From Streptomyces sp. LHD-70 (GTDB taxonomy: Bacteria; Actinomycetota; Actinomycetes; Streptomycetales; Streptomycetaceae), in contig NZ_JAVIFW010000007.1 in assembly GCF_031157275.1 (NCBI RefSeq), positions 310,001 through 374,000 of the forward strand: a stretch of DNA of 64,000 nt. The letters run 5' to 3'. A program made the translations under genes and the position numbers. Positions 51,795 through 60,923 of this stretch are shown piece after piece (the first letter of the stretch is position 1; each line of letters starts with the position of its first letter). Below the pieces are notes generated by a model that had not been told where the DNA came from, searched no databases, and saw only the letters and a list, made by a program, of their open reading frames with translations.

Positions 51795-52934
51795 ATGGTT
51801 GCTCTCACCGCAGATGAGTTCAGCGCGATCGCCTCCGGCTACGACCCGGATCCCGCGCGGTCCATGTCACTCAGGGCAGAGGCCTACACCGACCCGAAGT
51901 GGCACACCGCGGACCTGGGGGCGGTCTTCGGTCGCACCTGGCAGTGGGTGTGCCACGTGGAGAAGCTGACGGAGCCCGGCAGTTACGTCGCCGCGACCAT
52001 CGCCGAGATGCCGGTGGTCGTCGTGCGTGACCGGGCCGGGAAGCTGCGAGCCTTTTACAACGTATGCAAGCACCGCGCCCACGAGCTCCTCTCCGGAGCG
52101 GGCACGACACGCGCCATCGTGTGCCCGTACCACGCGTGGACGTACGACCTGAGCGGCACGCTGGTCGGAGCGCGGCAGACGGACCGCATGGAGTCCTTCG
52201 ACAAGAGCAAGATCTGCCTCGACCGGATCCAGGTCGAGGAATTCTGCGGCTTCGTGTACGTCAACCTCGACCCGAACGCCCAACCGCTGGCGGACCAGGC
52301 GCCCGACCTCGCCGCCGAGATCACCGAACGCGCGCCGGACATCGCCCGGCTCACGCACGCGAAGCGCCTGCACTACGAGATCAGGACCAACTGGAAGAAC
52401 GTCGTCGACAACTTCCTGGAGTGCTACCACTGCCACGTCGCGCACAAGGAGTTCGTCTCCCTCGTGGACATGGACACGTACGACGTGCGGACGCACGGTA
52501 TCTGGTCGAGCCACTTCGCCGACGCCGGGAAGAGCGCGAACGCCGCCTACGACGTGTCCGGAGCGACCGTCAAGGAGCACTCGGTGTGGTGGCTCTGGCC
52601 GAATACCTGCCTGCTGCGCTATCCCGGGCGCGGCAACTTCATGGTCCTGCAGATCCTGCCGGACGGACCCGGCCGCACCCGCGAGACCCTCGACTTCTAC
52701 CTGGAGAGCAAGGAGCTCGACCAGGCAGAGGAGCAGTCGGTGCGCTACATGGACGAGGTGCTCCAGGTGCAGGACATCGACCTCGTCGAGAGCGTCCAAC
52801 GCGGCATGGAGACACCGGCGTTCGAGCAAGGCCGGATCGTGTACGACCCCGAGCGGACACCCGGACTCTCCGAGCACGGCGTGCACCACTTCCACGGCCT
52901 CGTCCTCGACGCCTACCGCACCCTCGTGAAGTGA
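51795..52934 (+). CDS. gbcA: Rieske oxygenase, glycine betaine monooxygenase-like
   Basis: 379 residues. Rieske 2Fe-2S ligands Cys91, His93, Cys110 and His113 (CKHRAHE and CPYHAW); mononuclear iron His212 and His217 in ECYHCHVAH, with Glu209 nearby as in betaine-type enzymes. The group includes GbcA (glycine betaine to dimethylglycine plus formaldehyde), Stc2 (stachydrine) and CntA (carnitine). The same operon makes glycine betaine from carnitine, and the divergent gene uses dimethylglycine, so GbcA is favoured. The reductase partner is at 54995-55963. Confidence 0.83.
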   Translation: MVALTADEFSAIASGYDPDPARSMSLRAEAYTDPKWHTADLGAVFGRTWQWVCHVEKLTEPGSYVAATIAEMPVVVVRDRAGKLRAFYNVCKHRAHELLSGAGTTRAIVCPYHAWTYDLSGTLVGARQTDRMESFDKSKICLDRIQVEEFCGFVYVNLDPNAQPLADQAPDLAAEITERAPDIARLTHAKRLHYEIRTNWKNVVDNFLECYHCHVAHKEFVSLVDMDTYDVRTHGIWSSHFADAGKSANAAYDVSGATVKEHSVWWLWPNTCLLRYPGRGNFMVLQILPDGPGRTRETLDFYLESKELDQAEEQSVRYMDEVLQVQDIDLVESVQRGMETPAFEQGRIVYDPERTPGLSEHGVHHFHGLVLDAYRTLVK

Positions 52935-52941
52935 GGTCCAC

Positions 52942-53871
52942 ATGCCCAAGCCCGTCATCATCACGTGCGCCCCGACCGGCGGCATCCACACCCCGACGAT
53001 GTCCCCGCACCTGCCCATAACCCCGGACGAGATCGCCCAGGCGTCCGTCGAGGCCGCCGAGGCCGGCGCCGCGATCATCCATCTGCACGCTCGTGACCCG
53101 GAGACCGGACGGCCCGACCCCAGGCCGGAGCTGTTCAAGCAGTTCCTGCCGCGGATCGCCGCCGAGTGCGACGCCGTCGTCAACATCTCGACCGGCGGCG
53201 GTCTCGGCATGTCACGCGAGGACCGGCTGCGCGCCGCGGTCGCGGCCTCGCCCGAGATGGCCTCGCTCAATGTCGGCTCGCTCAACTTCGGCATCTTCCC
53301 GATGCAGGAGAAGTACCAGGAGTGGAAGCACGATTGGGAGCCGGAGTTCCTCGAGTCGACGCGCGATCTCGTCTTCAAGAACACCTTTGCCGACCTGGAA
53401 CACATCGTGAAGGAGCTGGGCGGCACACACGGCACGAAGTTCGAGTTCGAGTGCTACGACCTCGGTCACCTCTACAACCTGGCCTGGCTCGTCGAACAGG
53501 GCTGGGTGCGGCCGCCGTTCTTCGTGCAGATGGTCTTCGGCGTGCTCGGCGGGGTGGGCGCCGACCTGGACAACCTCGTGCACATGCACACCGTCGCCGA
53601 CAAACTCTTCGGCGACGACTACGAGTGGTCCGTACTGGCTGCCGGGCGGCACCAGATGTCCTTCGCGACCCAGGCGGCCATGCTCGGCGGCAACCTCAGG
53701 GTCGGCCTTGAGGACAGCCTCTACATCGGCCCCGGCGCCCTCGCCCCGTCCAACGCCGCCCAGGTCACGAAGATCCGCACCATCGTCGAGGGCCTCGGCC
53801 ACACCGTCGCCACACCGGCCGAGGCGCGCGACCGGCTCGGCCTGAAGGGAGCGGACCATGTCGCATTCTGA
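52942..53871 (+). CDS. BKACE-family dehydrocarnitine cleavage enzyme
   Basis: 309 residues, TIM-barrel beta-keto-acid cleavage enzyme (formerly DUF849). Zinc histidines in AAIIHLHARDPETGRPDP and the catalytic Glu of NLRVGLEDSLY are present. In carnitine degradation this family cleaves 3-dehydrocarnitine with acetyl-CoA to glycine betaine and acetoacetyl-CoA (CdhC in Pseudomonas). It overlaps the L-carnitine dehydrogenase gene by 14 nt, which makes that role likely. Confidence 0.88.
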   Translation: MPKPVIITCAPTGGIHTPTMSPHLPITPDEIAQASVEAAEAGAAIIHLHARDPETGRPDPRPELFKQFLPRIAAECDAVVNISTGGGLGMSREDRLRAAVAASPEMASLNVGSLNFGIFPMQEKYQEWKHDWEPEFLESTRDLVFKNTFADLEHIVKELGGTHGTKFEFECYDLGHLYNLAWLVEQGWVRPPFFVQMVFGVLGGVGADLDNLVHMHTVADKLFGDDYEWSVLAAGRHQMSFATQAAMLGGNLRVGLEDSLYIGPGALAPSNAAQVTKIRTIVEGLGHTVATPAEARDRLGLKGADHVAF

Positions 53872-54838
53872 ACCCAAGGCCACCGCGGCGAGCGACGTCA
53901 CCCGGGTGGCGAGCCTCGGCGGCGGAGTGATCGGCCAGAGCTGGACCGCGCTGTTCCTGGCCGCCGGCACCTCCGTAACCGTGTTCGACCCTGACCCGCG
54001 CGCCGAGCAGCGGGTCCGGCAAGCCGTGGACACCGCCTGGCCCGTGCTGACGCAACTCGGCCTTACCGCACACGGCGACCCCGGCGCCCTGCACTTCACC
54101 AAGGACGCCCGCACGGCCGTCGAGGGCGCACAGTTCGTCCAGGAGAGCGTCCCCGAACAGCTGGGTGTCAAGCACGAGTTGTACGCGGCCATCGAACCGG
54201 CCCTCGACGACGGCACGGTCGTCGCATCTTCGGCCTCCGGGCTGACGTTGACGGAGATGCAGGGCGGCTGGCACGACCCAGGCCGCTTCGTCCTCGGCCA
54301 CCCCTTCAACCCCCCGCACCTCATACCCCTGGTGGAGGTGATGGGCAACGAGCGGACCGCCTCAGGAACGGTGGAGCGGGCACGCACCTTCTACGAAGCG
54401 ATCGGCAAGGTGACGATCGAGGTCAGGCGCGAGGTCCCGGGCCATGTCGCCAACCGGTTGCAGGCCGCGCTCTGGCGCGAGGCCATCCACCTGGTCAACG
54501 AGGGCGTAGCGAGCGTCGAGGACGTCGACACCGCGGTCGCCGCCGGCCCCGGACTGCGGTGGGCGGCGATGGGTCCCACCATGCTGTTCCACCTCGGAGC
54601 GGGCGATGGTGGCCTCGCGGCCTTCTGTGAGCGCTACGCCGACAGCTTCAACCGCTGGTTCGACAGCCTGGGCCGCCCGCACCTCGACGGGCCGACGGCC
54701 GAACGTCTGGTGGAGGGACTGCGCCCGATCAGCGAGAAGCTTTCGGTCGACAACCTGGCGCAACAGCGTGACGCGCTGATCACCAGCATGATCGCGCTCG
54801 CCCGAAGCAGTCGGAAGTCTCCGCCGAACGCGCGATAG
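53858..54838 (+). CDS. lcdH: L-carnitine dehydrogenase (3-hydroxyacyl-CoA dehydrogenase family)
   Basis: 326 residues; ATG 53858 with GGGAG upstream. N-terminal NAD motif VASLGGGVIGQSWTALFLAAG, catalytic histidine region LGHPFNPPHLIPLVEV, and C-terminal GPGLRWAAMGPTMLFHLGAG, which is characteristic of carnitine dehydrogenases rather than 3-hydroxybutyryl-CoA dehydrogenase. It oxidises L-carnitine to 3-dehydrocarnitine, the substrate of the overlapping BKACE gene. Confidence 0.87.
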   Translation: MSHSEPKATAASDVTRVASLGGGVIGQSWTALFLAAGTSVTVFDPDPRAEQRVRQAVDTAWPVLTQLGLTAHGDPGALHFTKDARTAVEGAQFVQESVPEQLGVKHELYAAIEPALDDGTVVASSASGLTLTEMQGGWHDPGRFVLGHPFNPPHLIPLVEVMGNERTASGTVERARTFYEAIGKVTIEVRREVPGHVANRLQAALWREAIHLVNEGVASVEDVDTAVAAGPGLRWAAMGPTMLFHLGAGDGGLAAFCERYADSFNRWFDSLGRPHLDGPTAERLVEGLRPISEKLSVDNLAQQRDALITSMIALARSSRKSPPNAR

Positions 54839-54994
54839 CCCTTCCGGGGACGCGGAATGCGCGCTCCCATTCCCTGCCGCAGGGTGCACGAGCGGCCACG
54901 ACCGCGGATGGCCCGCACCGCAGTCGACATGACCGGCCCGGAATCGGACGTGTCGACTGCGCCATCCGCACCACCGGGGAGGAGCAGTCCCTTC

Positions 54995-55963
54995 ATGTCC
55001 GTTGTGAGCGACAGCACGTCGCTGAAATTGAGGGTGACACGCAGGACGGTGCGGGCCGTTGGTGTCGTGGAGCTGGAGTTCTCCGCAGTCGACGGCGCCG
55101 ACCTGCCTCAGTGGGAGCCCGGCGCGCACCTGGAACTGCGGCTCCCTTCTGCCCTGTTGCGCCAGTACTCCCTGTGCGGTGACCCTGCAGCCCGCGACAC
55201 CTATGTCGTCTGTGTCCAACGGGAGGCGAACGGCCGCGGCGGATCTGTGGAGGCCTACGACAGGCTGGAGGTCGGCGTCGAAGTCACCGGCTCCGCGCCC
55301 CGCAACCACTTCCCCCTGGTCGACGCACCCGAGTTCATCTTGATCGCCGGCGGGATCGGCATCACCCCGCTCAAGTCCATGGCCGAGGACCTGCACCGTC
55401 GCGGGATCTCCTGGCGACTGGTCTACGGAGGACGCAGCCGACGGTGCATGGCCTTCGCCGACGAGCTCGCCACGGCCCACCCCGACCGGGTAACACTCGT
55501 ACCCCAGGACGAGGTCGGGCTGCCGGATCTGGACCGAGTCGTCGCATCGGTGTCGCAGGAGACGCGCGTGTACTGCTGCGGCCCGGCGCCGATGTTGGCC
55601 GCCGTGACGGAGGCGTGCGCCCGGGCCGGGTGCGCCGACCGGCTGCACATCGAGCGGTTCTCCGCCGCCGATGCCTCACCGGATACTGGCGTCGACTCGG
55701 CCTTCGAGGTGGAGCTCCACAGGTCCGGCACGACACTGACCGTCTCCGCGGATCAGAGCCTCCTGGAGGCGATACGGGCCGTGCGGCCTGACATCGACTC
55801 CTCCTGCCAGGAGGGCTACTGCGGGACGTGCGAGACCCGCGTCCTCGACGGCGAGCCTGAACACCGCGGCACGCTCATGTCGCCCGATGAACACGAGGCG
55901 GAGGGGACGATGCTCCTCTGCGTAGGACGGGCGCGCAGCGCGAAGCTGGTACTTGACCTGTGA
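54995..55963 (+). CDS. gbcB: Ferredoxin-NAD(P)H reductase component of the Rieske oxygenase
   Basis: 322 residues from ATG 54995 with GGGGAGGAG 10 nt upstream. FMN/FAD motif RQYSLCGD, nucleotide motif AGGIGITPLKSM, and a C-terminal plant-type 2Fe-2S domain with CQEGYCGTC and a fourth cysteine in MLLCVGRA. A phthalate-dioxygenase-reductase-type partner. It passes electrons from NAD(P)H to the Rieske protein of the same operon. The 156-nt gap before it is larger than others here, but no terminator is seen. Confidence 0.88.
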   Translation: MSVVSDSTSLKLRVTRRTVRAVGVVELEFSAVDGADLPQWEPGAHLELRLPSALLRQYSLCGDPAARDTYVVCVQREANGRGGSVEAYDRLEVGVEVTGSAPRNHFPLVDAPEFILIAGGIGITPLKSMAEDLHRRGISWRLVYGGRSRRCMAFADELATAHPDRVTLVPQDEVGLPDLDRVVASVSQETRVYCCGPAPMLAAVTEACARAGCADRLHIERFSAADASPDTGVDSAFEVELHRSGTTLTVSADQSLLEAIRAVRPDIDSSCQEGYCGTCETRVLDGEPEHRGTLMSPDEHEAEGTMLLCVGRARSAKLVLDL

Positions 55964-56042
55964 CGACGTGGACCAGTTCGTAAGCCCTCGATGCCTACCG
56001 GAGCAAGGGCAGGCCGATGCGGAACCGGCCCCGTACAACGGC

Positions 56043-56048
56043 TAGTCT
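56043..56048 (+). promoter_or_regulatory. Candidate -10 of the TetR gene
   Basis: TAGTCT ends 7 nt before the ATG at 56056; no ribosome site, so probably leaderless. It gives the regulator its own promoter at the end of the operon. Confidence 0.4.
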
Positions 56049-56055
56049 CGGCCTG

Positions 56056-56637
56056 ATGAACGACGGGACAGCGGAACCTGAGAAGAAGGTCGACCGGGAG
56101 GAACGGATCCTAGATGCCGTGCTCGTTCTCCTGTCGGAGCACGGCATCGCGGGGATCAGCATGCGTGCGGTGGCACGTCAGGCGGGTGTCTCCCTCGGGC
56201 TCGTGAACTACTACTACGACGACAAGGTCACCCTGATCGGTGCGGCACTGCGCCGTATCGAGCGCCAGGACATGACCATGGTCGATCCGAACCCGGCGAA
56301 GGGCCCTGAGGAGAACCTCCGAGCCGCCCTCCGCCGGGTCGCCAGCGCCGAGTTCCTCACGACGCAGTACCTGTCCCTCCGGCTCCAGTTGTGGGCGCTC
56401 GCACAGGCCCACCCTGACTTCGAAGACATCAACACCGCTGCCCAGAAGCGCTACCGCGCCGCTCTGGCGTCGCTCATCCGTGCGGCCCGACCGGACCTCT
56501 CCCGAGCAGAGGCCAATCGCCGGGCCACCGACATCGACGTCGTCCAGAACGGCATGTGGCTCACCGCTCTGCTGGGGCTCAACCGCGCCGCCATCCGGCG
56601 CAGTGTCGCCCGTTGTGAAGAGATCGCCTTCGAGTAG
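56056..56637 (+). CDS. TetR-family regulator (BetI-like)
   Basis: 193 residues from ATG 56056; the frame is open upstream but without similarity. N-terminal HTH with MRAVARQAGVSLGLVNYYY and DKVTLIGAALRRI, as in BetI-type TetR proteins, then an all-helical ligand domain. It ends the carnitine/betaine operon and is the natural candidate to bind the TTGAACG boxes at 51.7, 60.7 and 60.9 kb. Ligand unknown; carnitine, betaine or choline-type compounds are plausible. Confidence 0.85.
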   Translation: MNDGTAEPEKKVDREERILDAVLVLLSEHGIAGISMRAVARQAGVSLGLVNYYYDDKVTLIGAALRRIERQDMTMVDPNPAKGPEENLRAALRRVASAEFLTTQYLSLRLQLWALAQAHPDFEDINTAAQKRYRAALASLIRAARPDLSRAEANRRATDIDVVQNGMWLTALLGLNRAAIRRSVARCEEIAFE

Positions 56638-56654
56638 TCCGCCCGAGACAGGCA

Positions 56655-56690
56655 GCTCCCTCTGAGATGGGAGCCCCGCGCCCGGGGGGA
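56655..56690. terminator. Possible bidirectional terminator (tetR / VOC)
   Basis: Two short hairpins in the 54-nt gap: GCTCCC/GGGAGC (56655-56674) and CCCCG/CGGGG (56674-56687). Convergent genes end on both sides. Confidence 0.4.
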
Positions 56691-56691
56691 G

Positions 56692-57480
56692 TCACGCTCT
56701 CAGGCTTGCGGAGCCGATCCGTACGCTGGTGAATCCGCTGCCGTGAAGGGCCATCCCAAGGATGCCTGGCCGCTCGGCAGCGTGCACGCGCACGGAGCCA
56801 CCTGGCCACGAGAAGTCGAAGTGCTCGTCCTCTGCACGCAGTTCTCCGCCCAGGACGCCTTCGAAAAGACGGCGGGAGAACGCCAGGTCCGTGGAGGCGA
56901 GATGTGTCGCTCCCAGGCGCGCAGTGGTTTCGACCGGCGTCCCCCACAGCGACGTCCACCACAACGGCTCAGTCGCGCCGCTGACACTCGGAAGGCTCTC
57001 CGGGTCCCGTGCGCAGGTGGTCAGCAAGTCCTCCGGCCCCGGGTAACGACGATCGGACTGGGCGAGCTGGATGACCACCGCGTGCTTGTCGTCGGGAACG
57101 ATGAACGCCTCGTGCCAGGGCGGGTGTTCATAACTCTCGCCCACCACCGTCGAGCCGAGCGCCCGAACGCGCGCCACCGCGGCGCGCAGGTCCGGCACGG
57201 TGAACGTCACGTGGTGCGGCCCCTCCCCGCGCTTTGCCAGGTTGCGGGTGAGGAAGCCGTCGCCCTGCGGTTCCATCAACTCCAGGCGGGCCCCTTGCTC
57301 CGGGGCCCCGACGTACAGCAACAGGTACCGGAATTCCGGCAGGGTCTCGCCGCTGATCGGTGTGGCCCCCAGTTTCCGGCGCAAGAACCGTGCCCAACGC
57401 ATCGCGTCGTGCACGGCGAACGAGGTGTGGTCCAGATCTATGCCTGTTCCGCCCGTCGCGGCGGTGCGCGGGGCCGTCAC
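56692..57480 (-). CDS. VOC-family (glyoxalase-fold) protein, two domains
   Basis: 262 residues from GTG 57480, which overlaps the SDR stop (GTGA). Two vicinal-oxygen-chelate modules: DLDHTSFAVHDAMRWARFLR at the start with HHVTFTVPDLRAAVARVRALG, and TRLGATHLASTDLAFSRRLF-like second-half sequence. Family members are epimerases, dioxygenases or lyases. Last gene of the - strand operon with two SDRs and an aldehyde dehydrogenase; substrate unknown. Confidence 0.75.
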   Translation of the reverse strand: MTAPRTAATGGTGIDLDHTSFAVHDAMRWARFLRRKLGATPISGETLPEFRYLLLYVGAPEQGARLELMEPQGDGFLTRNLAKRGEGPHHVTFTVPDLRAAVARVRALGSTVVGESYEHPPWHEAFIVPDDKHAVVIQLAQSDRRYPGPEDLLTTCARDPESLPSVSGATEPLWWTSLWGTPVETTARLGATHLASTDLAFSRRLFEGVLGGELRAEDEHFDFSWPGGSVRVHAAERPGILGMALHGSGFTSVRIGSASLRA

Positions 57481-58226
57481 AGCAGCCCCGGCCGGAGCGG
57501 GGAGCCGGCGGTCAGACCGCCGTCGATGGTGAAGCACTGGCCCGTGACGTACCGGGATTCGTCGGAGGCAAGCCACGCCACGGCAGCCGCGATGTCCGCC
57601 GGTTCCCCGAACCGCCCCAGAGGATGGCGGGCAAGGGCATCTCGTCGGGCTGCCTCGGGGTCGCGCGCGAGCGCGAAACCGTCCTCTGCCATCGCGGTCA
57701 TGACCCATCCTGGTTGCACGGCATTGCACCGCACCTTCGGTCCGTGGTCAACGGCGATGGAGCGGGTGAGCCCGTGCACGAAGGCCTTGGACGCGTTGTA
57801 GAGGGCCATGGAGGGGTCCGCCACCGTTCCTGAGATCGAACCGATGTTGACGATCACGCCACCGTGCTCGGTCATCTGCGGCAGAACGGCGCGGCAGGTG
57901 TGGAACACCCCCCGGCAGTTCACGCCCATCACCAGGTCCCAGTCCTCGTCGGTGGTTTCCTGGACGGTCTTCTCCACCTGAACGCCGGCGTTGTTGACAA
58001 GGAGCGAGACCGGACCGAACATCCTGTTCGCCTCCGCCACGACGCTCTCGGCGTCCGCGACGCGCGAGACGTCGGCCCGCACCCACCGGATGTCTGCCGC
58101 CAGATCGGCGGGGCGATCGCCGCGGCCACACGTCACGATCCGGGCTCCTTCGGTGCGCAGCCGCTCCACGATGGCGCGCCCGATGCCACGGCCTCCGCCC
58201 GTGACGATGGCGGTGTGCGCCGTCAC
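57477..58226 (-). CDS. SDR-family oxidoreductase
   Basis: 249 residues from GTG 58226 (GAGG upstream). Cofactor motif IVTGGGRGIGRAIVERL, NNAG, and a catalytic MALYNASKAFVHGLTRS. Overlaps the VOC gene by 4 nt. The SDR at 58335-59129 is a neighbour of the same class, which suggests two sequential or stereospecific alcohol oxidations. Confidence 0.86.
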   Translation of the reverse strand: MTAHTAIVTGGGRGIGRAIVERLRTEGARIVTCGRGDRPADLAADIRWVRADVSRVADAESVVAEANRMFGPVSLLVNNAGVQVEKTVQETTDEDWDLVMGVNCRGVFHTCRAVLPQMTEHGGVIVNIGSISGTVADPSMALYNASKAFVHGLTRSIAVDHGPKVRCNAVQPGWVMTAMAEDGFALARDPEAARRDALARHPLGRFGEPADIAAAVAWLASDESRYVTGQCFTIDGGLTAGSPLRPGLL

Positions 58227-58334
58227 TGGACGACCTCGCCGGCGAAGGGTTGCCTGTTGCGGCACCCGGGCATGCGGCCGGGTTGCGGCACGCCTGGCTG
58301 CAGGGCGCGTGCGGTCGTTGTTCTCGTCATGTCC

Positions 58335-59129
58335 TCACACCCTCATCTGCTGTACTTGTGCGGACAACCCGCCGTCGAGGACCCATAGTTGGCCCGAGGC
58401 GTAGCCTGCTTCGTCCGACGCCAACCAGTTCACGAGGTTCGCGATGTCCTCCGGCGTGCCGTACCGACGGATCGGGTGCACGGCACGGACGGCCTCCTGC
58501 AGTTCCTCGATGCTGCGCCCCTTGCCGCCCGATCCGGCGCCGCTGAAGAAGCCTTGCAGCATCGGAGTGTCGATGTAACCCGGGCAGACCGCGTTGACCC
58601 GGATGCCTTCGGGGCCGTGATCGCAGGCCATGGCGCGAGTCAGGGCGTGTACCGCACCCTTGGTGGCGCAGTAGGCCGCAAGCCCGGGGTCGGCCAGGAA
58701 TCCGTCGTACGAGCCGAAGTTGATCACCGAGGAGGTCAGGCCCTCTTGTGTGGCATTCCGGAGCAAGGGCAGCGCGTACTTGCAGGTCAGAAAGGTGCCC
58801 GTCACGTTGACGGCGAAGGAGCGGTTCCACTCCTCCAGAGTCGTGTCCTCGATCGACTTCTCGAGCTCGATGCCGGCGGCGTTGACGAGGATGTTTAGTC
58901 TGCCGACGTTCTCTCGGACGTGTGACATGGCCGCCGCGACGTCTTCCTGGCAGGCGACGTCCATGGGTAGGAACAGGCTTCCGTCAGCTTCGTCCACCGT
59001 TGCAGGCTCTTGCGCGGCCAGGTCCGCGACGTAGACCGTGGCCCCCTCACTCAAGAAACGCGCGACGATCGCCCGGCCTATCCCTCCCCGGCCACCGGTG
59101 ACCAAAGCGGTCTTCCCACTCAGCTTCAC
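58335..59129 (-). CDS. SDR-family oxidoreductase
   Basis: 264 residues from GTG 59129 with GGGAGGA upstream. ALVTGGRGGIGRAIVARF, NAAG, and active-site VINFGSYDGFLADPGLAAYC followed by ATK (Ser, Tyr and Lys intact). Follows the aldehyde dehydrogenase in the operon controlled by the 60.68-kb palindrome. Confidence 0.86.
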   Translation of the reverse strand: MKLSGKTALVTGGRGGIGRAIVARFLSEGATVYVADLAAQEPATVDEADGSLFLPMDVACQEDVAAAMSHVRENVGRLNILVNAAGIELEKSIEDTTLEEWNRSFAVNVTGTFLTCKYALPLLRNATQEGLTSSVINFGSYDGFLADPGLAAYCATKGAVHALTRAMACDHGPEGIRVNAVCPGYIDTPMLQGFFSGAGSGGKGRSIEELQEAVRAVHPIRRYGTPEDIANLVNWLASDEAGYASGQLWVLDGGLSAQVQQMRV

Positions 59130-59266
59130 GTGCTCGTTCCTCCCTGTGGTCGCAGCGACTTCTGTGTCGTGTTTCGTGCATGGTGCGGAACGCGAGGCAA
59201 ATTTCGACTACGGGACAGTGGAGCCACCGATTCGATTCGCCTGATCGCTGCGCCGCACGCCTGCGG

Positions 59267-60628
59267 TCAGGCGAATCGGATCATCTTCTTGTTCACGAAC
59301 TCGTTGAACGCCAGACGCCCCAACTCCCGGCCGGTCCCGGAGCGTTTGACGCCGCCGAACGGGAGCTCGGCTCCTTCGACACCGACGTCGTTCACGAAGA
59401 CCATCCCGACGTCGAGCCGGTCCGCCACTCGCATCGCCTGTTCGAGGTCCGGAGTGAAGACGTACGAACCGAGGCCGAACTGCGTGTCGTTGGCGAGAGC
59501 CACGGCGTGCTCCTCGTCGTCCACCCGGTGCAGGGCAGCGACGGGACCGAACAGTTCCTCGTGGTACACGGGATTGTCCGGAGTCACACCGGTGAGCACA
59601 GCAGGCGATACGAAGGTGCCGCGCCCGGGCTCCCGCCGGTGAAGAGTCGCCCCGTGCTGGACCGCGCGCTGGACCTGCGCTTCCAGCCGCTCTGCGGCTG
59701 CACTTGAGGACAGTGGCCCCAGTACGGTTCCGGGATCCGTCGGATCGCCGGCCTCCAGCGCTGTGAAGAGTTCGATGAATCGTTCGGCGAATTGCTCGTA
59801 CACGTCATCGACGACAATGATCCGCTTCGCGGAGTTGCACGCCTGACCGCCGTTCTCGAGCCGCGCAGCGATCGCCTTCTCGACCACGGTGTCGAGGTCG
59901 TCGCCGGTCAGGACGAGGAAGGCGTCCGAGCCGCCCAGTTCCAGGACAACCTTCTTGAGGTGACGGCCCGCGAGTTCGGCCACCGCCTGACCGGCACGTT
60001 CGGAACCCGTCAGGGACACGCCTCTGACCTGCGGGTCGGCGATCAGCTTCGCCACCTGGTCGTTGTCGGCGTAGATGTTGGTGTACGCCTGAGCGGGCAG
60101 CCCGGCGTCGATGAAGAGCTGCTCCAGGAAGGCAGACGACTCCGGGCACTGCGGGGCGTGCTTGAGCAGGATCGTGTTGCCGATCAGGAGGTTCGGTGCG
60201 GCGAAACGCGCGACCTGGTAGGCGGGATAGTTCCACGGCATGATCCCCAGAAGGACACCGAGCGGGGCGGTGCGGATCAGCGCGCGGCCGGACCGCAGCC
60301 GGATCTCCTCGTCCGCCAGACAGGACGGCGCCACTTCGGCGGAGAAGCGGTAGATGTCGGCGCAGAAGTCCACCTCACCCAGCGCCTGCTCAATGGGTTT
60401 GCCCATCTCACGGACGATGATCTGCGCGAGTTCCGTACGCCGCTCTGAGTGCAGCTCGCCCACTCGTGAGATGAGGGCCGCCCGTTGCTCCACGGTGGTC
60501 TCGCCTGCCCAGCAGGCCTGGGTTGTGTGGGTTGCTCGAAGAGCGGCCTCGAGCGCCTCGTCCGTACTCGTCGGAAACTGCCGTACCAGCTCGTCGGTCG
60601 CGGGATTGATGACTGCGTACTGGCTCAT
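59267..60628 (-). CDS. Aldehyde dehydrogenase (succinate-semialdehyde type)
   Basis: 453 residues from ATG 60628 (MSQYAVINPATDELV), preceded by AAGGA; an ATG at 60634 is too near that site. Cys264 in GGQACNSAKR, Glu230 in LELGGSDAF and MPWNYPAYQVAR are intact. The GabD/YneI-like group. In a betaine locus it may oxidise an amino- or trimethylammonio-aldehyde. First gene of its operon, with a perfect palindrome 50 nt upstream. Confidence 0.88.
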   Translation of the reverse strand: MSQYAVINPATDELVRQFPTSTDEALEAALRATHTTQACWAGETTVEQRAALISRVGELHSERRTELAQIIVREMGKPIEQALGEVDFCADIYRFSAEVAPSCLADEEIRLRSGRALIRTAPLGVLLGIMPWNYPAYQVARFAAPNLLIGNTILLKHAPQCPESSAFLEQLFIDAGLPAQAYTNIYADNDQVAKLIADPQVRGVSLTGSERAGQAVAELAGRHLKKVVLELGGSDAFLVLTGDDLDTVVEKAIAARLENGGQACNSAKRIIVVDDVYEQFAERFIELFTALEAGDPTDPGTVLGPLSSSAAAERLEAQVQRAVQHGATLHRREPGRGTFVSPAVLTGVTPDNPVYHEELFGPVAALHRVDDEEHAVALANDTQFGLGSYVFTPDLEQAMRVADRLDVGMVFVNDVGVEGAELPFGGVKRSGTGRELGRLAFNEFVNKKMIRFA

Positions 60629-60677
60629 GGGCATCCTTCAGCCGGGCCTCGTCGGTCAGGGCAGCACACACAGTGGC

Positions 60678-60703
60678 AGACCTTGAACGTGCGTTCAAGG
60701 TCT
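60678..60703. promoter_or_regulatory. 26-bp perfect palindrome, TetR-type operator
   Basis: Arms AGACCTTGAACG and CGTTCAAGGTCT (12 bp each) around a TG spacer, 50 nt upstream of the aldehyde dehydrogenase start. Core TTGAACG..CGTTCAA is the symmetric form of the boxes upstream of the Rieske gene. Confidence 0.75.
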
Positions 60704-60882
60704 GGATTCGGATCTCATCGACCCGAGTCGACCGTCTTTGTTGGTCGCTCCTCGCTGCGCCGGTCCTGTGACATACCGCCGGCCTCCTGCTGAGCGCTGG
60801 TAGCACAAGTCGATCTGATATCAGCGCTGTTGAGGGGCACTGAGGGCACGTTGCCGACCCGGCGGTGATCGCCGAGTCGCGA

Positions 60883-60923
60883 TTGGTCGTTCGTTCAAGG
60901 GGTTGCCTGGTCGTTCGTTCAAG
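60883..60923. promoter_or_regulatory. Two operator boxes upstream of the permease
   Basis: TTGGTCGTTCGTTCAA at 60883-60898 and nearly the same at 60908-60923, 25 nt apart. The first matches the reverse complement of Rieske box 2 (TTGGACGTTCGTTCAA) at 15 of 16 positions. The interval 60629-61040 otherwise has no gene. Confidence 0.68.
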
